Shown here piece after piece: positions 48,222 to 60,300 of a stretch of 64,000 nt of DNA (positions are counted from its first letter, which is position 1; each line of letters starts with the position of its first letter). This DNA comes from Anagrus nilaparvatae. Taxonomy: Eukaryota; Arthropoda; Insecta; Hymenoptera; Mymaridae. The position numbers were made by a program, and so were the translations under genes. A model generated the notes under the pieces. It was not told the origin of the DNA. It worked only from the letters and a program-made list of their open reading frames with translations, and did no database searches. The stretch covers positions 7,006,001 to 7,070,000 of the forward strand of contig JAKSXM010000014.1 of NCBI GenBank assembly GCA_022575985.1, given 5' to 3'.

Positions 48222-48246
48222 ATTAAAGATTTATATATATATAGGA
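47294..48246 (-). mobile_element. Helitron-like element, copy 3, with internal duplication and CA expansion
   Basis: Inverted relative to copies 1 and 2: TCCTATATATATATAAATC start at 48246 after A, CTAG end at 47294 followed by T. A 170-bp segment is tandemly duplicated (from about 47635 and about 47815, both starting AAATATATATAATATTAGTC), and the 5' dinucleotide run has grown to about 28 CA units (48166-48222). Confidence 0.82.
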
Positions 48247-49520
48247 TTTACCATAAAACCACTATATATATACCTAATAAATAACTATTATTATTTTGCA
48301 GTTAACACTTAAGCATCTAATCATAAACGTAATCTAAATATATCCTAATCTAAATTACTCTAAACTTAACTAATATGTAATCTTTTATCGTGCCCTTGTA
48401 GAAATTTACAAAAAGATCACCCTTGACAACTAAATTAATCTAAATAAATATTTTACAGTCTTTTTTATATATATAATCGCATAAATTAAGTTTGCACAAA
48501 GCTCCTTGAAGTTCTTAATATATGAAAATAAACGATATTAATAATAATAAAAAATTACCAATATACATGTACATGTGTGTGTATTTTTTTTATCTTTTTC
48601 TTCTTAACACAAAAATTAATAAGAAAAATTTTTAATAATAAATAATAAATAGCTAACAACAAAAAAAAAATTTGCCAGACAACCAGAGACACGAATCGCA
48701 TTTCATAAATGAAAGAGAAATAATTATAGTGATAAAATTTTTATAACCTTTGATCGCAGAGAGTTTTGCCCTTGACGCTGAAATGACATAATATTTTCAT
48801 AATGGCTAATCTTAAAAACAGCATAATTGCACTTTATAAGTTGTACTAAGTCGGATGGAACGATAGAAAGGATAACCAATTAACGAATTCATTAACACAT
48901 ATACAATTTTTATTACAATACTACTGCAATATTCATTTTTTTTTCCCAAACAAGATCTCTCTTCAACTTTAAATAAACACAAAATTAAATGTGCATCACT
49001 GTACTAATCAATACATAATTATCATTAACGAGAAAAATGGGAAAATTGAGGCGGTTACAGGCACGTGTTTTTGCAAGGCGAAAGCAAAATCCTTGGAACT
49101 GGGAACTTTTTATGACCAAAGCTTCATATTATACCGACACTCACATACACTAACACAAGCACCATATAACCTAAATTCACTAAGAAATAAAATACTATAA
49201 ACTCCTACATTTCTATACATGACTTACAGAAAAATGCACTGATAAATCTAACATAATACATAAATTAAATAACCCTTACCTGAATTTACACCCTTTTCAG
49301 GAAAAATTTCCTTTCAACAACTAAACAAATGCGCACATAAACATACTAACTATGCCTCCAAAAGTACAACAGGCATGCAACAGGCGACTAACTAACACTA
49401 AGAAATTTAAAAGTCGGTAACCTAGTACACAAAAATATCAACCAAAACCGCGAAATTTTAAAACATTAAAATCATTCAAATATAGAAAAATACAGAACTA
49501 GACATTTATTATTCATTTAA
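48247..49520. other. Gene-free stretch
   Basis: AT-rich without recognisable repeat or coding signal; a short (GT) run at 48580. Confidence 0.4.
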
Positions 49521-50439
49521 CAGCTCATATATATAAGTTTTAACCATTTAAAATCAATTCAAGAATAATATTTCCAAAACTGACCCAATAAGGCCGAGAA
49601 TCTGGAAAAAAATCGTAAATTCAAAATAAAAATTAAATTAATCTTTTTTTCAAAATTTAAACAATTAAGACAGTTCCCCGAAATCAATTTTAACCAATTA
49701 AAACCATTTCCAAAAATATATTTGCAAAATTAAACCGCTAAGGCGAAATTTCTAGGCCAAAATCAAAAAAATTCAAATATAAATTAAAAAAAGCTTTTTT
49801 ATCAAAATTAAACGCTTTAGGCACCTTGCCGAAATCAATTTTAACCAATTAAAACCATTTCCAAAAATATATTTGCAAAATTAAATCGCTAAGGCGAAAT
49901 TTCTAGGCCAAAATCAAAAAACTTAAATAAAAATTAAAACAACCTTTTTCTTAAAAATTAAACGTTTTAAGCAGCTTGCCGACGTCAATTTTAACCATTT
50001 AAACCTATTTCTAAATATATATTTACAAAATTGACCGATTAAGAGCAAAAATTTAGGCCAAAAACGGAAACTGAAAATAAAAATCTAAATAACGTTTTTC
50101 ATCAGAATCATACGCTATCAACAGTTTCCCAACATTAAATATTACAAAATTAACCTATCCCAATAATTATTTTTAAGACATTATAACCAGAAGACCAAAT
50201 TTCTGGGCTAAAAATTTAACTCTTAAACAGAAACCAAAATACATATTTCTAACTAAAAATTAGGTTTTTATCAGTTTCCCAACATTAAATACTACAAAAT
50301 TAACCTATCCCAATAGTTATTTTTAAGAAACTATGACCAGTAGACCAAATTTCTGGGCCAAAAATTTAACTCTTAAACAAAAACCAAAATACATATTTCT
50401 AACTAAAAATTAGGTTTTTATCAGCTTCCCAACATTAAA
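49521..50439. repeat. 150-bp satellite, block 3 left (about six monomers)
   Basis: The equivalent landmark falls at 49680, 49831, 49981, 50131, 50281 and 50431. The last three monomers contain TTCCCAACATTAAA. The block is interrupted at 50439 by the first R2-like element and resumes in phase at 54156. Confidence 0.92.
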
Positions 50440-51934
50440 CAGATAAAAATATTTATTCAAAAAAGAACTTCCCCCCCACTAGGGGAGGGTAAAAATTTAC
50501 ATTTCATTGGAGAAATTTCGAGGTCTCCAGTCCCCTCTATTAAAGTCATTCTTTTTGCTTAGTTTAACAATAAAAAATATGTGATTTCATTTACATAAAT
50601 AAAAGACATATATAAATTTATCAAAATTATAAAACTATCTGTAAACAATATAAATATATACAATTATTTGTCAAACAAACAATACATAATTGAATCTTAA
50701 AATCATTGATTTTTTGCTTTAAAAAAAAATAAATATATAATTGAATATGACCCTTATGACATAACTGGGTAGGCATTACAGAAGAGCAAAATAAAAAATA
50801 AAATAATAAATATAAAAATAAATTTGAAAAAGGTAAAAAAAAACTCTTGATTAAAAATATGAATATTGAATATATATTAATTATATTGCCGTACTCCAGA
50901 AACGTGTTCCACATAGATGTCTCTTGACCAGCGAATCGTATCGCTTATCATCAGTCTCCTCATCCTCTGTGCATAACGCTGTTGTTGAGGAGTCTGTTGA
51001 TCCGCTCGTTTCGCCAGTCCCATCCAACAAGAGACCCGACAATAAAGGCATCTTCTTGTCGTGTCGCCTTTTTTGTATAAAAGGACTGTGTTAGACGTTT
51101 TCCAGCTGGAAGGAACAGCCTTGAGTTGCATTACCTTGTTAAAGTAGGCAGTGAGCACATGACAACCTGGGTCCGCCTTTTTCAAGTCTTTATATGTCAC
51201 CCTGTCGGGTCCAGGGGACGAATTACTCATTTTCCACAGTCTCCGCGTAACTTCTAACCTTGAAATTGACGCAGCCAGGCAATCACAGCTTTCCCTACTT
51301 GGCGGTGGCTGATCGAAGACGGCAGGCAACTCGCCTGCAGAGTCTCGTATGGCGTGTACATTTGTAAAATATTCTTGGACACTATACTTGTCAATATCGC
51401 ATACAGGCATAGGGCCATTAAAAACCTTTTGAATCGCCTTCTTTCTATTATTATGGTAGAGACTCTGCAGTCGAGTTGCCGCAGCAATTCGGTCTGCCTC
51501 TGCATTTCTCGGGGCTGTTCTCGGAGGCCGATTATTATTGTTGGTTTGTCGAACAGTTTGATGTCGATTCTCGTCCTCTACATTAGAAAATCTACCTAAA
51601 AAACCAGCAACTTGAGGCGCAATTTCCTCTAGTTGCTGTAGATTCACTACACCTTCCAGTATCGTCATTAGCTGAACGTGCTCAGCAGTAGGCTGTTGTC
51701 GTCGTGGTATATTGCGACTACCTCGATCAACAGTCACTATTGGAGGTGCTTCAGTTACTGGTGGATTGGGAACGTTTCCATTTGTAGTAGGATCAAGAAG
51801 AGTGTTTTCCCGGGTCTCTTCGTTCGTCAAGTCACTGGATGTCATAAAACTACTTTCATTTGTGATACTGGTGTTGGGGGATGTTGTTATAGAGACATTT
51901 ATGTCGAAATTCGGGTCACATTCAATTGATGTCA
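50440..51934 (-). mobile_element. R2-type non-LTR retrotransposon, copy A, internally deleted
   Basis: Lies between two copies of a 25-bp satellite sequence (50415-50439 and 51935-51959; begins TTTTTATCAG, ends AACATTAAA). Minus strand: ORF from 51935 to 50877, then a 3' region with GGGGACTGGAGACC and a TACCCTCCCC-GGGGGGG hairpin, shared with copy B. No poly(A) tail. It keeps the N-terminal third and jumps within the RT to the last ~60 codons. Confidence 0.85.
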
Positions 51935-51935
51935 T
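50877..51935 (-). pseudogene. R2-type ORF, N-terminal part plus C-terminal tail (copy A)
   Basis: 352 codons from MTSIECDPNFD. Residues 1-130 are Thr/Asn/Pro/Gln-rich without the CCHH fingers and Myb motif usual in R2. From about 135: A-A-A-T-R-L-Q-S-L-Y and V-F-N-G-P-M-P-V-C-D-I, S-S-P-G-P-D-R-V-T-Y (RT motif 0/1) and N-T-V-L-L-Y-K-K-G-D. After K-K-G-D the frame jumps to sequence corresponding to the C-terminal end (C-W-M-G-L-A-K-R-A-D..., in a shifted frame at first) and ends V-E-H-V-S-G-V-R-Q-Y-N. The catalytic Y-A-D-D, zinc knuckle and endonuclease are missing, so it cannot move on its own. The A of the ATG comes from the target sequence. Confidence 0.83.
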
Positions 51936-51959
51936 TTTTATCAGCTTCCCAACATTAAA
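51935..51959 (-). repeat. Single 25-bp target copy between the two R2-like elements
   Basis: Identical to 50415-50439 and 54156-54180. It forms the 5' flank of copy A and the 3' flank of copy B. Confidence 0.9.
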
Positions 51960-54155
51960 ATATTTATTGAAATAAAGAACTGCCCCCCCAAAAGGGGAGG
52001 GTAAAAATACATATCATTGGAGAAATTACGGGGTCTCCAGTCCCCTCTATTAAGGTCATTTTTTGCTTAGAATTAACAAAATATTAAAAGAATTATTTTA
52101 TAAAAATTATTGTACAGAAAAAAAAAGAAGTCATATAAAATAATTATTTACAAACATATACAAAATTTTGCTTATAGGCTAATAATTTGGACCCTATTTA
52201 ACGCGCTGGAGTAGACGAAAAAAAAGAAAAACTCATAAAACTACATTAAAATACATTTAAAATAAATTAAAGTTATAAACAATAGAAATAAAAAAATAGA
52301 ATGAAAACAATAAATGCGTTTTGATTTATCGATATTGTCTTACTCCCGACACGTGTTCGACATAAATGTCCCTTGACCAGCGAATCATATCGCTTATCAT
52401 CAGGCTCCTCATCATCTGCGCATAGCGCTGATTGATGTTGAGGAGTCTGATGATCCGCTCGTTTCGCCAGTCCCATCCACCAAGAGAGCCGACGACAAAT
52501 GCATCTACCTCAACCGAGTAACCCTTTCCTCAGAGAGGGATGTTTCTCTCAGCTAGGAGATGGTAGTGATCAACTTTACGTTGTCTAGCTTCATCGAATG
52601 CAACCATATGGTTCTCAAAGGGAACAGTTACGTCAATGATGGTGATTTTACGCTTGACATCGTCACGTATGACAATGTCAGGACGTAGTAGCGCCAAATC
52701 GCCGACTTCTCCCGGTACAGTCTGGTTTGTAGTGACTGTCCCACGGGTGTTAAGTGCTTTCACGAGACGGTCCTGTATATTATTGTCTCGTCTTTGGATA
52801 CCGTCCGCATGTACTCCACAATGCCCGATCACATGGGGCAAGGTTTCTTGCGGGTGGCCGCATTTACGGCAACGTTTGTCACCTTGCCTTTACCAATGTC
52901 TAGCCGCATTTAGTGGTAGACAATTGAGTCTGGCTCGATGGACAAAGCGCCAGTCACAGAAACGAGTGAAGCTTCCAGATCGCATATTGTGATTTGAAAA
53001 CTTACACTTGCTCGTGACTTCGAAAACCTCACCCTGGTCCTTTTTAGCGAGCAGAGATTTTAAATAATGACTAGTAAGAGCTGTTCCCATCCTCCGTATT
53101 ATCTGTGATCTGGACTGTGGAAGCACAACTACTGTCCTGTCTCCTGTCGTGTTACACTCTAGTGAGTATTCGTGGCGATGTACACTCCAGTGCCATTTAA
53201 ATCCAAGCCTGGTAATTTGCCTACGGGCAGCATTTCTCGACCTGGACCAGAATGAATCTGTCTGTGTTCCCACCATCATGTCATCATCAAGACTGCCCGA
53301 CAGGAACCTTGCGCAATCAACTTCAGAAGCCGCTTTTTTCATCCTAATAGAGGTGGCCTCTCTGAGTGACGACATGGCCAATTCACTCACAGTCGCATCT
53401 TTGCAGGTTAAAATTTTGAATGCATGTGCGACGGTCAGCAAATCGACTACGTCGGCTAGGGGAAGTAGGCCTCCTCCGCCCCTGTTCGGGGGGAGAAAGA
53501 CGACCTCCGCACTAGCTCTCTGAGGAAGGCTCATCCAATTTTTTGCCATCTTTTTAATTGCTTCATCAGCTTCTTTAAGAGGCTTTTTCTCCACGTTGGC
53601 ACCCTGGAGTAAAAAATCTAACCTTGGTAATATAAAAGTTGACATAGCGTCAAGCTTTTGCCAAGGGGCCAACATGGAGTCATTGATTTTTGCAAGGTCC
53701 TGCCTGACATCCTCGATGGATGACACAGGAGTTTGACGCACTTCATACCCAGTAGGGATGCCTAGGTGTTGGTATGGGTCACCAAATTTTAATGTCTGGA
53801 TACACTGTCCAGCGATAGTAAATGCCGTTGGTAGTACTGCATTGTCCCCATGACCTTTTAGGTGTAGGGATGCACATTTTTGCGGGTTGAAAGCGAGACC
53901 AACAACGGCAGCCGCTTCTTCTGCTGTCCTTAGAAGCGTGCGCATTCCCTCAACCGAGTCCGCCAGAAATGCCATGTCGTCCGCATAGGTTAAATTGTTA
54001 ATTGTTTGATTAGCTAATTTGTAACCTTGACCTGTTCTTTGGACAGACCTCAGAACAGGTTCAAGCGTGAGATTAAATATTATGGGACTCAATGGACATC
54101 CCTGCCTGACCCCCGAAAGAATGCGAATCGGAGAGTGCGAATTCAATTGATGTCA
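51960..54155 (-). mobile_element. R2-type non-LTR retrotransposon, copy B, 5' part deleted
   Basis: Same orientation and same target junctions as copy A. The 5' end has the same 14-16 bases as copy A (TGACATCAATTGAA), then jumps into the RT. 3' region 51960-52325 matches 50440-50876 (AATAAATAT end, GGGGACTGGAGACC, C-run hairpin). Confidence 0.87.
52326..54146 (-). pseudogene. R2-type ORF, RT core to endonuclease (copy B), two in-frame stops
   Basis: One frame from 54146 to TAA at 52326-52328 with nonsense codons at 52890-52892 (TAA) and 52530-52532 (TGA). Order: G-V-R-Q-G-C-P-L-S-P (RT motif), N-L-T-Y-A-D-D-M-A-F (catalytic), thumb; C-R-K-C-G-H-P...H-V-I-G-H-C (C-x2-C-xn-H-x4-C knuckle, just after the first stop); then L-R-P-D-I-V-I-R-D-D, I-T-I-I-D-V-T-V-P-F-E and A-R-Q-R-K-V-D-H-Y, which are the PD-(D/E)XK motifs of the R2-clade restriction-like endonuclease. 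This places the element in the R2/R4/NeSL group. The N-terminal region is deleted, and the short ATG frame at 54156 is out of phase with this one. Confidence 0.9.
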
Positions 54156-54600
54156 TTTTTATCAGCTTCCCAACATTAAATACTACACAATTAACTTACC
54201 CCAATAATTATTTTTAAGAAATTATAACCAGTAGACCAAATTTCTGGAAAAATTTTTAGTCCTAAACCAAAATCAAAATACACATTCCTAACTAAAAAAC
54301 ATGTTTTTAACAGCTTCCTAACACTCAATACTATACAATTAACTCACCCCAATAATTATTTTCAATAAACTATAACTAGTAGACAAAATTCCTAAGGGAA
54401 AAATTGAAAAACCTACATATAAATTAAAAATCAAAAATTTATGTAATTTTCCGAATGAAAATAGTTTCCCAACATAAAAAAACATTAATTTAAATTAAAT
54501 TTAAAATTATTTGACCAAATTTGACCGTCCAAAACCAAAAACCTAGGCAAAAATTGGGAAACCTACATATAATTTAAAAATCAAAAATTTTACAAAATAC
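54156..54600. repeat. 150-bp satellite, block 3 right (about three monomers)
   Basis: Resumes directly at the third copy of the 25-bp target and continues TACTACA-CAATTAAC in phase with the left block. Later landmarks at 54320 and 54471 keep the period at 148-151 bp. Confidence 0.88.
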
Positions 54601-54639
54601 TAAATTTTTAAATTAAAATTATACAAAATCTTGCAAAAA

Positions 54640-55020
54640 TTATTAGTTTTAATTCTTTAAATTATATTATTTAAGAAAATTAAAGGATTTTTCCCAATAT
54701 TTTCAATAAAATACTATTTTATAAATCAAATTACGAAAAAAAAAAAAAATTTCTATAAAATTTATCATTTTTAAACCCTTTAAACCATAATAATTGCAAA
54801 AATTGGATGATTTTTCCAATATTTTTAATAAATTACTATTTTATAGATCAAATAACATAAAAACCTTATCAAAATTATCAATTTTAAACTCTTTAACCCA
54901 CAATACTTGCAAAAATTGAATGATTTTTCCAATAGTTTCAATAAATTACTGTTTTATAAATCTTACATTAAAAATTTATAAAATTTATCAATTTTAAACC
55001 CTTTTTCCATTTAAAACTCA
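54640..55020. repeat. ~117-bp tandem repeat
   Basis: GATTTTTCCAATATTTTCAA-type landmarks at about 54687, 54807 and 54920; units share AAATTACTATTTTATAAATC and ATTTTAAACCCTTTAA. Confidence 0.75.
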
Positions 55021-55579
55021 TAAGATTTGAAAATTTTAAAACCTCACCACCTATCCCTAAGTACTCCAAGTTTCGGGTATATATTGTCTCAGGGGTTTTC
55101 AAAACTAATTTATATAGATTTATTTCAGATAAAAGCAGCATCAACCAATATGAAACAATCTTCTACAATAAAGATTCAAGGGAAAAACACAGAAACATGT
55201 CTTCTAAAAATTTTAATTTTATAAAATAATTTAATATAGAAATTTATTTACTATAAAACTTTTTTATATATTCACTCGCAATTTTTCTAACTAGATTTAT
55301 AACACAAATATATATAAATTTTATTATACAACTAATGTTCTAATCTTAATTATTTTACTTTTTATTATATTCAGTTTTATTATATATTGTTATATCATAT
55401 AAAATTATTATTTCCATATCAAATATTTTAAAAAATTTTGAATAATATTGTATTTTCTTAAATTATTTTAAGTGAAACTTTAAAAATGTTACTATTGCAC
55501 TCCCTATTATAAGCATATTATCTTGTAATTATCCTAAAAATTTTAATATTGTACTTCAACCATTATAAGTTTATTACTT

Positions 55580-56560
55580 TGTACTCTAACCATTGTAAAC
55601 ATTATTGTAATGACACAGACAGCAGACGTTACAAAATACCAGAAGAAACCCTATCCCCTTTGCCGCCCCTTATCGACCCCGTCTCCCCCACCCACTCCAA
55701 TCAGGACGATTGGATTCCTGGGAGGGAGATGTTACTTATGATAGGTCATAATTCGAGCCATTGCATCCGCATTCTTTAATATTTATATATTTAACTTATA
55801 CCTGCTTATGTTAGCTCGTAAATCGAGCTAACATACCTGCATTTCCTCAATATTACAATAGCTAATTTATATTTGACACTTTTATACATTCTTTAATATC
55901 CTATTTCACCAATTCAGATCCGGCTCCTTATAAATTGACAGAAATATAAATCGAAGGTCAATAACGACGCATTTAGAAATATTTTAGGCAACGAAGAGTT
56001 GCATAAATCCTCTCACGATTTCCCCCGAAATAATCAACGACGCTTCCGTTCATTGGACGTGACGAGACCGACGCTTCCGCGTATTGGACAATCCCACCTA
56101 AATTCAAGTACCTGGGCAGTTACTAATTAATTTATATAATATACCCGCAACTGACCTAAATCAAATTCTACTGTCAGTTCCTCTCAGTTACTCTTACATA
56201 CTCCCATGATAACTGGCCTACTAACATCAAGTCTAGTTTAGGAGACTTATATTCGATTAGAACAGACTTCTCAGTATAATTCAGACTTATTGACTTAGAC
56301 GCTTTTTCATATTAACTTATAATAAAGTCAGTGAATTAAACTAAAGTATTCAGTGTGTTTATTTAATTGTGATAACTTCCTTATATAATCTAGAACTTAA
56401 CGCAGTTAAGTTCAACCAGCTTGAATACCCGAGGTCATCAACATATTTATACATTCATCAACATATATCAACTTTAATTCCTATATAAGTATTAAAATAC
56501 CTGGGGCACTCAATATCCCCAGGATAGAACTTTAGAATAAACAAAATTAACCAAAAAAAA
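55580..56560 (+). mobile_element. LTR retrotransposon 3' remnant (end of internal region plus LTR)
   Basis: A polypurine tract GGGAGGGAGA (55720-55729) directly precedes TGTTACTTATG, the expected LTR start at 55730. Within: a hairpin with 11-bp stem at 55808-55834 (TTAGCTCG/CGAGCTAA), TTATAAATT (about 55927) as TATA box, two copies of CGACGCTTCCG...ATTGGAC (56038-56090), and AATAAA at about 56321. The frame before it (L-S-P-L-P-P-L-I-D-P-V-S-P-T-H) may be the tail of the last ORF. The right end of the LTR and the other LTR were not found. Confidence 0.55.
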
Positions 56561-59312
56561 GTTTCTTAAGGTGCAAAAACTAATCTAAACAATAAATTAT
56601 TTTTGTTAAAAATTAATTAGAGCAAGATGGAAAATATTTATTTTTTTTACTGTGAAATTTTTCAGTTATTCAATCAAAGCCATTTTAAATAAAAGAAACT
56701 TTTCTGGTGGTATAAGAGAAAATTTATTATTGGTAATTTGTCAATTATTATTTATGATTAAAGAGAAGGATGGGTTGCTCAGTTATGCTGAAAAACTGCT
56801 TTTTTAATTTGAAAATCTTATTTTACTCGTGGATCTAATAAATTTGTATTTCTGTAACGTAAGTTTAAATAAATAACTTTTTAGCAATCTTTTAATTAGT
56901 TTTAAAATTTGTTTAAATCTATAGATATGCCATAAAATATTCGTTTTCTAAATGAGAAAAACCTTGGCTATTTTGTAAACCATTACTTTAAAAGGCTCAT
57001 TATACGGAACATAAATTGAAATCAATGTAAGTAATACAGACCAGAAACGATTTTTTATAAAAGTCTTAACAAAGTTTTAATTTGTTTCAGTTTAATTTAT
57101 TTGCAGCTGTAAAAATGAATTTATAAAAAAAAAAAAAAAAAATGATTTTTAAATGTGAAATTAGTTCTCAAGATTAATAAGCTCACTCAGAAATAAAATT
57201 GAACCTTTTGATTGAAAATTTATTTAAAAAATTAAAAAATTAAAGTAAAATAATTTTTGATTTGTTACATCTTTTGCAGGCTAAAATTAATTTCTAGAAT
57301 AAAAAACTTATAACCAGTTTGTGTAAACACAGCCTAAATGCATGAAACATTTTTACTTACAGCTGAGGGCTAGGTACAATGTTTACATGTTACAATAGAA
57401 ATTGCTATTTTTGTAATTTGCAATTATCACTTTTGATAGATGTATACGGAAAAACACCTGCTTACTTTAGATCTTTATTTGTAATAAGCAAAATAGCTTT
57501 GGTGTAACATTAGCGGTGTCATATGGTAGCAACTCTCTCTTTCTGCAAATTTTACATCCATGGCATTTGTAAAGTTGCAAAAAACAAGACGGTCATGAAG
57601 GTAATAACTCTAATATTGGCTGTAAATGACCTGTAACTTATAATTCATGCAAGTGTTCTATCTGCAGAATTAACTTGTGCTCGTTGCAAAAGTTTGTTTG
57701 AGAATCTTTCCACTGCTAAAGTTTTTCTGTGTAGTATTCAAGAAAAATGTAGCTGTTTAATAAAGTGAATGGCAAATGCAGATATTTGAGGATAGAAATT
57801 TCTCTTTTCTAATATTAGAATCATACAGTTCACTGTCAGGCTGCTGCGGTTGAATTTTGCTTAAAAAGCTTGAATATTCAATTACTTGCTAATAAAATAA
57901 TCAAGTTATTTACTTGAACTCTTAACTATTCCCAGCAAAATTTTGCGAAAATATTGACTATAATATTCAAGCAAATTACTTGAATTTTCAATCAAAATAT
58001 TATAAATTATCATTTTTAAGTATTGCTTTAATTTTTAAGCGCAGCAATCGGACAGTGTGTAAAATTTGTTTAAATGTAAAAATAGATTTATTTAAGGTGA
58101 TCCTTAGGGTTTGAAAATTTAATTCCATAAGAAAAAATAGATGTTCTTAAGAGTCTGATTGTAGATCTGGTACCAAACTTTTTTTTCCAAAAGTAAAGTT
58201 TTTTTTAGGTTAAAAATGGATTCCTGATAGAAGCTAGGGCTATACTTTGCTTTTAAGAATTGAATTGTACGTTCTTGAATAAAAAATTTTAAATTTACAG
58301 ATAATAATTGGTTGACTTTTGAGGTAGACTATCTCCAAAAAATAAAAACGATCTCTCTAAATAATTAAATAAACAAATGGTGTTGCAATAACCATATTTT
58401 TAGATTTTAACTGAATAGAAATTACTAGCTTAAGCTCAATAATAATTTATATTTTTTTTGTTAAAGAAATTTTGAATAATGTTCCCAAGGAACAGTATAT
58501 CAGATTCATAGTGCAATTAAATTTGTGATTTTTTAATCAATTGTGAATTTACTTACTTGTTTGAAAACGTTTTATAACTGTTTTGTATATTTTTTCTTTA
58601 ATGTATGATAAAAAATAAATAACATGAAAAAAATACTAAATTTTCTTTATTCTTTTATATGCCAAATAACTGCTGTTAAAATATCTCTTAGATCTGGTAC
58701 TAGATCTAACGCGTGAGACAATTAAATTTGCAGTGGAGTTTTGAAGAATTCTCATTTTCCTTTTAATTTATTCGTTATAAATTCTCTACTTCTTTTCTGG
58801 TGAATTTGTTTAAATTGTGCACAATTCGTATTAATTTTTAGTTTCATTTACTGTGTAAAAATTTTACAAATTTATACAATTTTTATTTAATCATTTTCGT
58901 GCACAATTTCGATGTACACAAATTGCATACAGTTTGTAGTTACCACTTTCACGCAGGTATATTCTATAGAAATTCCAAAAAAATGACAGTTTTGCACACT
59001 CAGGTTAAAATATCACAATTAATAATCAAAGTTATCTTATTTATCATAAGAAATTGAGATTGAGATTACATATCTCGAAACGCGTTAGTTTATAATTGAC
59101 TTGTCACTATTAGACGGAAAAAATAAATTTTCTTTTATTAAAAAAAAAAAAAAATTTTTATTGTCTTTAATTTATTTTAAATTATATAGTGAACGGACAC
59201 ATAAAATAAAATGTTTTACTTATCATAAGAACATCGGTATGGTAAATAATTTCCGATTACAGGGACCAAAATTTTTATTGTGGTTGTCTTGTTTTATTTA
59301 TCCTTTCATATA
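56561..59312. other. Gene-free stretch
   Basis: AT-rich. Holds a truncated GTTTGTGTAAACACAACC repeat (57305-57440) and, at 57890-58050, TTCAAGCAAATTACTTGAA-type inverted motifs related to 9290-9430 and 29800-29890. No coding frame. Confidence 0.45.
57305..57440 (+). repeat. GTTTGTGTAAACACAACC family, copy 3 (truncated)
   Basis: AACTTATAACCAGTTTGTG, ACAGCCTAAATGCATGAAAC, and TTGTAATTTGCAATTATCAC match the first third of copies 1 and 2. Confidence 0.7.
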
Positions 59313-59984
59313 CACGGTAGAGTTGCTTTGGTTGAATATTCAACCAATTGGTTGAATTTCGCAGTTTTTGGTTGAATTTTCAACCAATTGGTTGAATATT
59401 AAACCAAAGACTGCGATTTTCAACCAAAAACTGCGATATTCAACCAAAAACTGCGAAACTCAACCAATTGGTTGAATTTTCAACCAAAAGTGGTTTAATT
59501 TTCAACCAAAAGCTAAAATACAAAATAAAAACGATGTTTTTATAGTACAGGGTAAGAAATGATCAGGGCATCCATTAAAAGTGAATGAATTTTATTATAT
59601 TATTGTAATTAGTAATTTTTTATGTACTACTTCTTTTGGCTTTGAAACTGAGGAATGACTAATTAAAAAGGTTATCATACGATATAGAATAACAAAATGG
59701 CGGCTACCTAGAGAAAGTTAAAATGAAATAAAAAGCCTTTAATTTTCGAGCAAAAGTAGCTGTAAAATTTTTTTTAAAACATAAAAATACTAAAACTCGA
59801 CGACATCCCGAAATTAGTGCATTCATTAAGTTGCTTAGCAAGTTTAAAGTAAATAGGTGCAGATTTTATCGCGCAATCGTGTGCATTACTTTTCAAAAAC
59901 GTTGTTTCGAGTAAAATGGCTTTAAAGTTTTAGATGAATTTTTTCGGTACTTTTAGTTATTAAATTATTTATTTTAATGCAAGA

Positions 59985-60292
59985 GATCTGATCAACACAA
60001 AATTATTCGACACATCAATGATTCTACACAAAAAAGTTTTTCGGAATCGTTCTATACCAAAAATCGTTGTGCTAAAAATAACACAAATTTTTTTTAGTCA
60101 AAGTATTCAACACATATTTCTTTCGTATGCTAGCATAAATAAATATCACTTAAAACAGTGTATTGATTATTTCGATTAGAAAAAATTTGTGTTGATCTTT
60201 TTGGTACAAGGATTTTCGGTGTAGAACGATTCCGCAAAACTTTCTTGTGTAGAATTATTGATTTGTCGAATAATTTTGTGATGATTAGATCC
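59985..60292. repeat. ~0.3 kb hairpin nested in the 2.1 kb element
   Basis: GATCTGATCAACACAAAATTA (59986-60006) is inverted near 60270-60292, with further pairing at ATTCTACACAA, AACGATTCCG and ACCAAAAATC. Confidence 0.7.
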
Positions 60293-60300
60293 CTTGCCTA

